A stretch of DNA of 64,000 nucleotides from Scenedesmus sp. ARA3. Its lineage: Eukaryota; Chlorophyta; Chlorophyceae; Sphaeropleales; Scenedesmaceae. The notes under the pieces were generated by a model. That model worked only from the letters and a program-made list of their open reading frames with translations. It was not told the DNA's origin and made no database searches. Position numbers and translations under genes: made by a program. The stretch covers positions 1 through 64,000 of the forward strand of contig RWJK01001940.1 in assembly GCA_004335835.1 (NCBI GenBank), in the 5' to 3' direction. Each line of letters opens with the position of its first letter. The first letter of the stretch is position 1. This document shows, piece by piece, positions 55,203 to 64,000 of the stretch.

Positions 55203-55731
55203 CAGGGGCAGCTTTGGAGGCGAACTTCACCATCACCTTCACAATCTTCATCAGCAGCGGCAAATCGTTGATTTGGGATACTTCCAGCCTGTGCATTGTG
55301 GCAGCCATGATTCTGGGTTAGGACTTGGCCTGGGCAATAGCAATGCCGCTGAGGATGGCTGTACAGCCACTGGTGCTACAGCAGAGGAGGTGACGGCAGC
55401 GGCAGGTGTGTCGCTGGTTCCTGCCGCCCTGCAGCAGCAGCGGCAGCAGATGCAGCGCCTGCGCGCGGCGCAGCAGCGGGCGTGGCACGCAGAGATGCTG
55501 CTACAGCACCAGCCATGGGAGGGTGCATACAGCCCTGTGGCTGCAGCAGCAGCAGCAGACGGCAGCAGCAGCAGCGGCGGCAGCTACTTTGTAGTGACAC
55601 ACGATGAGTTGGCTGGGGCAGGGTGCGGCAATGCTGCTGCTGCTGCTGCTGCCAGCAAGGTGAGGCAGGCTGACATTCTGCGGCTGTCTAGCTGCAGTGA
55701 CTACCGCAGCTCCACTGGCAGCGACTGGTGA
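50300..55731 (+). CDS. Large EF-hand protein of unknown role
   Basis: Five exons, 50300-51451, 51698-51925, 52118-52233, 52519-53566 and 53815-55731, join in phase to 1486 aa. Residues 1 to about 340 are low-complexity. Four EF-hand-like loops follow: DVDGNGLLDAAE (about 350-361, canonical), DRSGCGAVSAPD (388-399, degenerate), DEGGSGRLGPAE (470-481) and DPEGTGQVSLKQ (509-520). The rest alternates Gln/Ser-rich runs with helical blocks (VQQLVVDLADEVTSNAEAY; LSELVEVLVALVQGLLTPDD), and includes a very long Ser run. Calcium-dependent regulation is likely from the first loop, but no catalytic domain is visible and I do not recognise the family. A second in-frame donor (51916) in exon 2 is possible. 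Confidence 0.82.
52315..52354 (+). repeat. Downstream copy of EF-hand gene exon 3 end
   Basis: About 40 nt repeat RRLLPGLQQRGIT in place of RRALPGLQQRDIT, with a GTCAGT donor where the real exon has GTGAGT (real end 52233). Confidence 0.86.
54649..54742 (+). repeat. Long (AGC)n run coding poly-Ser
   Basis: About 31 near-perfect AGC triplets in exon 5 of the EF-hand gene give an uninterrupted Ser run. This is the longest pure triplet tract in the window and is likely length-polymorphic. Confidence 0.92.
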
Positions 55732-55993
55732 GCAGCTGCAAAGTTGTAACCACAACACAACACAAAGCTTCGTCAATGTTTGTGTAATCAGTCAGCAGTC
55801 CGGCACAGCTTGTGGTGGTGCTGGGCTCCTTCTGTCATTGACTGTCACGAGACATTTGAAAAGAGAGTGAGAGAGCAAGGCAATTGCCGGGTGATCATGA
55901 GCATTTGCTGATTCATCAGCTGTCGAGGCTCCAACAGCGACGCCCAGTACACAAGCAAGGATGACTATTGTCCAGCACGGTGCTGCAAAGCAT

Positions 55994-56014
55994 GGTGCAG
56001 CAGCAGCAGCAGCA

Positions 56015-56046
<32 letters not shown>
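55994..56046. repeat. (CAG)n(CTG)n palindrome
   Basis: A run of CAG triplets turns directly into a run of CTG triplets, giving an almost perfect self-complementary block of about 50 bp. It may form a cruciform or hairpin and is expected to be unstable. Confidence 0.88.
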
Positions 56047-56254
56047 ATAATTATGACTTTACGCTCTCTATCCCAACTATTTGCACAAAATAGTGAGCCA
56101 TTCTTCATGGTTGCCACCTGCATGGACACACATCACTGGCTCTTGGCCAGGGCAGCGTTCCGTCACCAAGCCTCTGTACCTTGCTTCAGCTCGTTGTACT
56201 GAATGTAAGCCGCTTCCTGCTGCCTGTGTGGTGCATGTGTGGCGGATTTGCTGG

Positions 56255-56660
56255 TTGCGGAGGTGTGCCACAACATGCAGTTTGAGGATCTGTCAATCAA
56301 ACAGCTTGAAGATGCATGCTGCATATGCTCAGAGTATGTGCCATAGCATACGCTTGACAGGTGTGACACAGCACACGCTTTGCGGTTCTGTCGCAGCACA
56401 TGGTTTGAAGTTCACACTCATCCTATGGTTCGAGGATCTGTCTTGGCATAGAGTGTGAGGCTGAGTCACAGCACACAGCTTGAGTGTCTGCTGTAGCATA
56501 TGGTTGTGGAGACCTGCCACAGCATATGGTTTGTGCCAATGCCACGGCATTCGGTTTGAGGACTTGCCACAGCATTTGGTTTGAGTATCTGTTATGCCTT
56601 ATGAGCCAGTGCGCTTATGAGCCGTTGCCTTAGCATACGGGCCGATGCGGGCGTGAGTGT
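56255..56660. repeat. Degenerate minisatellite, unit about 35-45 bp
   Basis: Repeated strings of the type CACAGCATATGGTTTGAGGATCTGTC recur about ten times with many substitutions (variants CACAGCACACAGCTTGAGTGTCTG, CACGGCATTCGGTTTGAGGA, CACAGCATTTGGTTTGAGTATCTG). No open frame is conserved. It is an old tandem array with no known function. Confidence 0.75.
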
Positions 56661-57466
56661 CAGAGCACTGTATGTTTGAGTGGGATGCTATGCCTCTGTG
56701 CTCTGTCCTACTCAGTGCTTGCTCTGTTTGGGGTGTCGAAAATGCTGGAACACCAGCTGGGACAGAACACCACATTCCTTGGATTCTTTTCCCAGGAAAG
56801 AGCTATGCACTAGCATGGCAGCGCCAGCTGTAGCAAACACAGCAAGGACGTTGGCTGGTTTGCGCCGCTTCAAAGTTTTTGGGCTATGTATCCGGTTGGC
56901 TGCAGCCAACAGCTGGCTGGCAATGCCATGCGCCGGCACTGGCATTATTATTATAACTCGGGAGCCACCGTCATCTCTACAGCGACATGATGATATTGGT
57001 GTGATATGGGGTTGCTATGGCAGGTGATCAGCTGTGCTTGAACTGGCTGAGGCTCTTTTACCAGCAGTTATGGCAGTAGCATCTGCCTACCCTGAAAGCA
57101 AGATGACCAGTGCCTTGGATACACTTGTATGGTTGAGAGCAATGTCTTCCTTGGGCTTGCAACCATGCAACCTAGCAACCGTGGTGTGGACCAATTGGTC
57201 AATCTGCAAGCAAGCAACTGGGTGTTCTGTCATGCCTCAGTTGTGTTTCACACACAACGCTTGGCTGCAATATGAGTTCAGCATGCTGGCAAGATGGCCC
57301 AGATTGACATGAGCCTGTGGTGTGCGTGGGGTTGCGACCTGTCTCTGGCATTTTAAATGTTAACTTTAGCCTGGATCTTCGTTCTTGAGGCTTGCATAAC
57401 CTTCCGGTGTGACACTCTGTTACGCATGTGGTGCCAAGCGCCATCAGCAGCCTGCTTGCAATTTCG

Positions 57467-58013
57467 TTGGCAGCGTGTGTGGGGTGGTGAACTGCCGGAC
57501 CAGCTGAAGGCGTTTGGTGCAGCAGTGGCGGCTGCGCTGCCCGTTGGCTGGGCCTGCAACAACGCTGCCTGCACCAACCTGGGCAAGCTGAGTGAGCTGC
57601 AGCTGGTGCAAGGCAGGGGCAAGGTGTGCGGCGGCTGCAGGCAGGTGTGCATGTGCAGCGCAGAGTGCCACAAGCAGCACTGGAAGGCAGGGCACAAGCT
57701 GGTCTGCAAGAAGCTGGCGGCAGCAGCAGCAGCAGCAGCAGCAGGGGAAGGCGTGAGTGCTGCAGCCAGCAGTGACAGTGCTGCTGCTACTTGCAGCAAC
57801 GGCGTTTACGGCAGCAGCAGCGGCAGCAGCGCGGCAGGTGGTGCTGCAGCAGCAGCCGGCCATGAGCTGCCTGTCAGCGCGGCTGCTGCTGCTGCGCTGC
57901 CTGTGCGCCAGCTGAAGGCGCTGCTGGCTGGTCGTGGTGTGTCGGGTGTTGCTGGTGCTGTTGAGAAGGCTGACCTGGTGGCGCTGCTGGTGGGGCACCT
58001 GGGCCTCAGCTGA
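57467..58013 (+). pseudogene. 3' fragment of a MYND-finger gene (partial duplicate)
   Basis: From a GGCAG acceptor-like junction at about 57467 the frame runs RVWGGELPDQLKAFGAAVAA through a complete MYND finger (CNNAAC, CGGC, CSAEC, HWKAGHKLVC) to a C-terminal SAP-like helix pair (VRQLKALLAGRGV) and a stop at 58013. It closely matches the last part of the gene ending at 62622, but nothing upstream resembles the rest of that gene. It is therefore either the surviving 3' end of a tandem paralogue or a segmental copy. The reading frame itself is intact. Confidence 0.65.
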
Positions 58014-58517
58014 TTGGATGACCAGCTGGTGTGCTCAAGACCACCACGAAACGCCAGGCACGATGTGTTACGTTCCGTCCTCCTAGTCGTGCTGTACCGC
58101 ATACATCTGCTACGGCCTTTGCAGTTCGTCCAAGGTTTCTGCTGTATTGTGCTCAAAGTCCAAGGCTGTAGGTTTTCCTGCTGAATTTGGAAAATTGACT
58201 GGTATGGCTGTTCTGAAGCATATACTTGCTAGGCATTGGCAACCGAGGGTGGTAGGTAGTGCTTGCACCAGTCCCCTACAGCTGCATGGTGCAGTGGAGA
58301 CTGTTAGATGTCAACATGGTTATGACATGGTCCCCGCAGTGGAAAGCCATAGCTGCCCTCGCCACACGATTGCATGACCGTAGTCAAGCTGTCGCAATAA
58401 CAGGTGATTCATCGTCATCAGACGGGGCCCATGCCAGGCAGACCGGCCATGCCTGAACACTGAAGGCTGTGCAGGCAGCATTCCCCTCGGCAGGGTTGCT
58501 CTTATCATCACCACCGC

Positions 58518-59498
58518 ATGTCCGCGGTATACAGTTCACTGGGTTTGGAGTTGATGAACGCGCTTCCGGTGCTGAGCGGGCTCCGCAATGCCAGCTTTCG
58601 CGAGTTGTACCAGTCCCGTGCGGCCTTGTCGCAGCTGCACCTCTTCATTCTTGACAGCCACTATGTGGTGCCCCAAAGCAGCGTTTCAGCAGCACACGCG
58701 CGAACGACCATGCTCTCCGATGCCGTGGACGCGGTGCCCCTGTTGCTGGGCGCCGCTGCCACCGCTCTGCAGCACCTGCAGCAGCAGCAGTGCATCCTGC
58801 AAGCCCCAGCTGATGACCTGGCCCTGAGTGGCATGATCTGCGAAAGCTTGTCTGGTGCAATTTGCCTGCCGAGCAGTGCACCTGCCCTACGGCATAATGC
58901 ACAGCAGCAGACGCTCGCTGCTGCTCAAGGTGAGCAGTGCAGGCTCATGGAGTGCCCTGGCAGAGTGCTCTGCACATATTGCATGATATGATCAGCGCTA
59001 CTGTGATCGTTTATCAAACTTCCAGTTACCAGTAACTTCATCCATGGCCATAGCTCTGGTGTGGCACTCTCACCATCACCTCCTGCAAACTCCCTGGCCG
59101 CTTTCCTTGAACTTCACTTGGCTGCTCTGCTGCTTTTTGCTTCGCATGAACAGTACGCCGCTCCTTGCAGCAAGCCTTCCAGACAAACATTCCATACCTC
59201 CTTGCTGTGTCTTTCTGCAGGCTTACTGCAGCTCCTGGGCAGTGCCTGCAAAGCACTGGCAGATGAACTGCAGCAGGCCCTGAACCAGCAGCAGCAGCAG
59301 CAGCAGCATGCTGCAAAAGTGGAAGGTGGTCTGCAGCTTGCCAGGTCGCTGCTGATCATGTGGCAGACTCTATCACTACCCAACCTCACCAAGACATCCA
59401 GTGTTGCTCTGTTTGATGACGCAGCTAAGCGCGGCTCCTGCCTGCCAGCGATGCAGCTCCTGCTGGTTGTGCTGCGAGCGCAGTGCTGCCCTGTAGCT

Positions 59499-59530
<32 letters not shown>

Positions 59531-60439
59531 CAGAAGCAGCAGGAGCAGCGGCAGTAGCGGCAGCAGCAGGAGCAGCGGCAGCAGCAGGAGCAGCAGCAGC
59601 GCTGATGCTGATTAGGCTTGGGAGCAGTTGCAGAATCTGCTGGCCACTGCATCAAACATTGCACAAGCCATCTCTGAAGGACCGTACGCGCACCTTGAGC
59701 TGCGGCTGCAGCCGGCTGTGCAGCAGCTGCTGGCAGCGCCCGAGCTGCACCAGCTGCTGCTGCTGTCAGCAGCCTGGCTGACGGGGCTGCTGCACCAGCA
59801 GAAGCAGGGGAGGGCAGCTGTGGATGCAGCGGGTGTGGTGCGCAGCCTGAGCAACAGCAGCGCAGCAGCAATGTACGCGCTGGACAGCCACAGCAGCTAC
59901 ACTGGCAGCAGCAGCAGCACCACAGGCGCCTCCGTGCCGCCTCACCACTCGCGCGTGCTGCAGCTGCTAGGGGTGTCAGCAGTGGACCCCCTCAGCACCG
60001 GCGGGCCTGCCAGCAGCCGGAAAGCAAGAGCTTTTTCTGACAAGATGCTGCAGCCGGCAATGTTCAACATCGTCTTTCCCGCAGTGCTCAAGGCAGTGGG
60101 GTTCTGCCTGGAGATCAGTGCAGCGGGCAGCCCTCTGCGTTGCCCTCCGCAGAGCCCTGCTGCTGTTGGTAGCGGCAACACCTCTGTCTCTAGCTACATG
60201 TACGAGATAGCGTACAGCCGCAGTAGTGGCAGCAGCACCTGGGCGCAGCTGCTGCCGGCGCTGATGTGCACGCTGGTGCAGGCGGTGCAGCTGGGGCCGA
60301 AACCAGATGCCTGCAGCGCGGCAGCGGCTGCTGTGATGGCAACTATTCGGCAGGATGTGGAAGTGTATCAGCAGGCGGCGGGTGCTGCTGCTGTAGCTGA
60401 GCTGGTGCTGCAGATGGGGCCTGCTGTGCTCCATGCAGG

Positions 60440-60474
<35 letters not shown>

Positions 60475-61259
60475 TGGACGCCATGTACAGCCAGTATGCG
60501 CTGTGGAACTGGGCTACAGCGGCGGCGAACGCAGTTGGTGTAGGTGGGTTGCAGCAGGAGCATGGTGGCAGCAGCAGCAGCAGCAGCAGCTGTCGTGCAG
60601 CTGCAGGTTGGCGACAGCAGCAACAGCAACCACCCTGCAGCATGCAATGGCTCACTTGTCTGGCAGCAGTTGCTTGAAATTATGAAAATGTCTTTTGAAA
60701 ATGGCCAAGCCATACTTGCGTCGTATTGCTGAGCCACGGAAGCTTACGGTAAGCAAAACGAAACAGACATAACCTTGTGACAGCTGTTCCTACCGTGCTG
60801 TCATAGGATGAGGCTGCATTGCTGCTGTTGCTGCAGTATAGTCATAATCTTTTGCAAGCGGATGGCTGTTTCTGTATCACGCAGTTCACCTGATCATGTG
60901 TCGTTGCAAAGTATTAGTCGAGCTCCTGAAGCACTCGCAATGCCTTGCTGCACCCCTCATTTCCAACTGCCCTGCAGCTGACCACCAGCTCCTAGCAGCA
61001 GCCATCAAGCAGTGCCCAGAGGCCTTTGCAGTCTCGCTGTGCGCAGCAATGCGCGTGCTGTGCGCTGGGGTGTGCGTGCGCAGCTCCACAGCAGCTTTAA
61101 GCACAGAGAGTGCAGCTTCACTGCTGTCGCCGCTGCCGATGGAGGTCAAAGCTGGACTTCCACCCAGGGCCCTGCTGACCCTGGTGGACCGATCACCACG
61201 TCAGCTATGGCTGTATTGCAATCCACAAAGCTGGCGATGGCAGCGCAGGCATCAGCAAC

Positions 61260-61302
<43 letters not shown>

Positions 61303-62622
61303 TGGAACGCACAAGGGACGGGGCTGGCGGACCTACAGCATGTGCCGTTTGTGGTGTCGCTTCTGCTGACCGCTCAGAAGTGTGCGGCCGCGCTGCGCGC
61401 AGCATGCCCCAAGGACGCACTCGACATGGCAGCGACTGTCGGGCGCTGCTCGCCTGCCACCGCACGCATGCAGGTGACATCATCGGCAGGTGAGGGTGCG
61501 CATGAAGATGAGATGCTTCCAACAGGCAGGGGCATCGGGCGCGGGGCAGAAGCAGCTGTCATTGCAGCAGGCCCCCTGGTGACCTTCCGGCCAGGGGGGA
61601 GAGCAGACAGCAGCAGCACCACCAGCAGCAGTGTTTCTTGGTACACTGAGCAGTTGGCATTCACCATGACTACCTGGCTGACTGTTGCGGCGCGCAGCAT
61701 GTGTCTAATAGGGCAGCTGCTCAGCGAGCTGCTGCTGATGACCAGCAGCAGCAGCAGCAGTGGGATTGCAGTAGTAGCGCCCCTAAACAACCAGCAGCAG
61801 ATGGATGAGGGGCTTCTCATCAGCCTGCTTGAGATGGCATACGCATGTGTTGAGTGGCTGGGCTCCCAGCTGTGCCACATGCAGCTGCCAGGCGATGAGG
61901 CACCAACACTGGCCAGCAGCAGCAGCAGTGCTGAAGGCGTCGCTGCGAGCATGCCGCTGCTGACGCAGCTGCTGCAGCAGCATGCGCAGCTGCAGGCAGG
62001 CTTGTATGAAGCAGTGCAGCGTTGTCCTGTTTCAGGGCTGTCAGGAGCAGCAGAGCATGACGTGAGCAGTGCAGCTGCTTCTCTAGTGCAGCGCGTGTGG
62101 GGTGATGCACTGCCAGGACAGCTGAGGGCGTTTGGTGCAGCAGTGGCGGCTGCGCTGCCTGTTGGCTGGGCTTGCAACAACGCTGCCTGCACCAACCTGG
62201 GCAAGCTGAGTGAGCTGCAGCTGGTGTACGGCAGGGCCAAGGTGTGCGGTGGCTGCAGGCAGGTGCGCATGTGCAGCGCGGAGTGCCAGAAGCAGCACTG
62301 GAAGGCGGGACACAAGCTGGTCTGCAAGAAGCTGGCGGCAGCGGCAGCAGCAGGGGAAGGTAGCAGCACTGCAGCAAGCAGTGATAGTGCTGCTGCTACT
62401 TGCAGCAATGACTCTGGCGGCGGCAGCATCAGCAGCAGCGCAGCAGGTGTTGCTGCTGCAGCAGCTTTGCTTGAGCTGCCTGGCAGTGCCACTGCTGCTG
62501 CTGCGCTGCATGTGCGCCAGCTGAAGGCGCTGCTGGCTGGCCTGGGTGTGGCTGGGATGGCTGGTGCTGTTGAGAAGAGCGACCTTGTGGCGCTGCTGGT
62601 GGGGCACATGGGCCTCAGCTGA
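58518..62622 (+). CDS. MYND zinc-finger protein with frame disruptions
   Basis: Proposed exons: 58518-58929, 59221-59492 and 59634-60543, then 60978 to the stop at 62622. The first part is helical and leucine-rich with no recognised domain. The C-terminus has a MYND finger (CNNAAC, CGGC, CSAEC, HWKAGHKLVC), which usually binds proline-rich partners, followed by a SAP-like VRQLKALLAGLGV segment. Two oddities exist. The frame is open through an AGC run to an in-frame TAG at 59613-59615 and resumes in the same frame; a 141-nt intron 59493-59633 (GTAGCT...TTGCAG, phase 0) would remove it. Between about 61070 and 61210 the coding frame shifts by two, so either a short intron or an indel is present. 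The intron from 60544 to 60977 fits in phase. The gene may be functional with small introns or be decaying. Confidence 0.62.
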
Positions 62623-62680
62623 TTGATGGTGGGGCACATGGGCCTCAGCTGATTGATGGTGGGGCACATGGGCCTCAGCT
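62597..62680 (+). repeat. Three tandem copies spanning the MYND stop codon
   Basis: The string TGGTGGGGCACATGGGCCTC, which codes for VGHMGLS before the stop, recurs three times with a 28-bp period at about 62597, 62625 and 62653. The first copy contains the real stop; the other two lie in the 3' UTR. Confidence 0.9.
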
Positions 62681-64000
62681 GATCAGTTTCTTATTGCCCG
62701 TTCCATGCTGGCGTTGTGCCGCATAATAAGTTGACTGTCTTGGCCTGTACAGAAACCTATGGCATGCCTTTCCTTTTTGTTTTGGTTGTTCATTCTTCAG
62801 CTGCAGGTCGTCTGTTAACATAACACATCTATTGTGACCGCTGCGGTGCAGACAAAGCACATGATATGAGTTGCACTGTTGGCACAAGGACGGCTGTGCA
62901 GGGGCGGTTGTTTGGACCCAGTTCAGCTCAAGAGTAACTCTTCATCGTGACATTTCATCAAAGCTTGACCTGAACGGCGAGCATTATGTGTAGGGATGAT
63001 AGACTACTCTTTTAACGAGGTCATGCTTGCCTTGAAGGCATGCCAATACAGCCCCAGCCCAACGAAGCCCTTTCAGGCCTGATTCCCCACAGCAACGCTG
63101 CAAACAGCATGCCTGCATAACCAAGGAAACTCCCAGCACCGTACCCAGTACGGGCATGCTGAACATGTACAAACATGGGCAAACTTCAACTCAACTGCAA
63201 TGCAGACGGCTGACTGCGGCCGCCACACAGTAGCACATTAGTACCAGTAGTATGCAATGCATTCACCACAACTGGCAGCCGTAGCGTGCCCCGTCACAGA
63301 CCCAGATCATGCACATTGTTAGTCAATGTCTTGTAAGCCGTACTATAAGCTGCTGCCGCCACGCTTCATTGAACATCGTACCGTTGTCTCCAGCAGATCT
63401 GCCGGCCACAACCATACTTTCAAGCTCTCTGCTGCCAGGCAAAGAATCCTCTTTCCAACCAGCTCGCACTTCGCAGGCAAGCAAAGCCAGCTCAACTTGC
63501 AAACTGTCTGCTTGCGGCTTGGGTTTGATTCCAACCCGGCTTTGTTGCGTCACAGCCAGGGAGGGAGGGGCCCTTTCACCTGCCAATGCCGCCAATCGCG
63601 CCCAGTCAGACAGCCACCCCACACCACTCACCACCCAGCTCGCCTCCCTGCCAGCCTCACCATTCCCCAACACTACCAATGTTGATGTGACCCAGCCTGG
63701 CACCACTGCTTGACCGCCTGGCAGCAGCAGCAGCGTTCTCCTGCAAAGCGCTGACGCTTCCAGCCTGCCAGCCAGTTGGTGGCTTCTGTTTGGCCCTGAG
63801 CAGGCGCTCCATAATAAAGAAAAGGCATGAAGTGCCCTCACATGCCCATGCCACCAGGCGCCACGCCGGACAGCCGCCGCACAACACTCGCCACCCAGCT
63901 CGCCTCCCTGCCAGCCTCACCACGCCCAGCAGCAGCAGCACTAATGCCTCCACTGCCCTGAACGCCAAGCCCCCCACTGCTAGAACGCCGCGCAGCAACC
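62681..64000. other. Right end of window, no supported gene
   Basis: No exon could be supported on either strand. A perfect 32-bp direct repeat (63631-63662 and 63891-63922) contains, on the minus strand, GGTGAGG donor-like sequence. By analogy with the other genes this may mark the edge of a minus-strand exon whose gene continues beyond the window. Confidence 0.4.
63631..63922 (-). repeat. Direct repeat with donor-like sequence
   Basis: Copies 63631-63662 and 63891-63922 are identical over 32 bp, 260 bp apart. Read on the minus strand they begin with TGGTGAGGC, resembling an exon-intron border. The parent exon is not identified. Confidence 0.6.

Larger units (their letters stand above)
55732..57466. 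other. Intergenic region with palindrome and minisatellite
   Basis: No exon is supported. A TGTAA string about 15 nt past the EF-hand stop is a likely polyadenylation signal. A CAG/CTG palindrome (55994-56046) and a degenerate tandem repeat (about 56255-56660) are listed separately. Confidence 0.45.

Noticed and set aside
56255..56660. Possible CRISPR-like repeat array
   Set aside because: Units are contiguous and degenerate with no constant repeat and spacer structure, and the genome is eukaryotic; it is a minisatellite.
63323..63998. Minus-strand open frames at the right edge
   Set aside because: Hydrophobic or Ala/Arg-rich translations without domain or splice support; only the direct repeat is reported.

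Overview
This window is nuclear DNA from a green alga, most likely a core chlorophyte of the Chlamydomonadales/Sphaeropleales type. The genes are rich in introns with GT..AG borders. Coding sequence is saturated with CAG/CTG triplets that give long Ala, Gln, Ser and Leu runs. The gene set is eukaryotic: a mitochondrial stomatin-like protein, V-ATPase subunit G, a plastid-type ferredoxin, a signal peptide peptidase-like protease, a Sec39/NBAS-family tethering protein, EF-hand and MYND proteins, and Kazal-serine protease fusions. The species call is inference; no search was run.

Layout. 1-800: minus-strand exon of a Sushi/CCP-like protein. 3.0-4.3 kb (-): unrecognised membrane protein. 5.0-10.3 kb (+): stomatin-like protein 2, 9 exons, 497 aa. 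11.7-13.2 kb (+): V-ATPase subunit G, 4 exons, 110 aa. 15.4-18.2 kb (-): secreted Kazal + trypsin-like protease, 4 exons, 572 aa. 18.9 kb: possible reverse-transcriptase relic. 19.7-20.8 kb (-): [2Fe-2S] ferredoxin, 3 exons, 145 aa. 21.2-24.9 kb (-): PA-domain signal peptide peptidase-like protease, about 655 aa. 25.8-45.15 kb (+): one giant NBAS/MIP2 (Sec39) gene, 19 exons, about 4013 aa. 45.6-47.7 kb (+): second Kazal-protease, 4 exons, 487 aa. 50.3-55.7 kb (+): EF-hand protein, 5 exons, 1486 aa. 57.5-58.0 kb: 3' fragment of a MYND gene. 58.5-62.6 kb (+): MYND-finger gene with an in-frame TAG and a frame change. 62.7-64 kb: no convincing gene. The exon models were joined by hand; intron phases match throughout the SLP2, V-ATPase, ferredoxin, both protease, NBAS and EF-hand models.

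The most striking feature is structural. Nearly every multi-exon gene here carries diverged tandem copies of short segments that straddle a splice junction. Copies of an exon's 5' end, with acceptor, sit upstream of the real exon. Copies of an exon's 3' end, with donor, sit downstream. The result is rows of truncated 'shadow exons' inside introns. At least 25 such copies occur in eight genes. I treat this as the main candidate for an undescribed phenomenon: either a genome-wide junction-spanning tandem duplication process or a reservoir of alternative splice sites.

The genes do not form a pathway. Three (the stomatin-like protein, V-ATPase G and NBAS/Sec39) are organelle or endomembrane housekeeping genes, and the two Kazal-proteases are diverged paralogues about 27 kb apart in opposite orientation.
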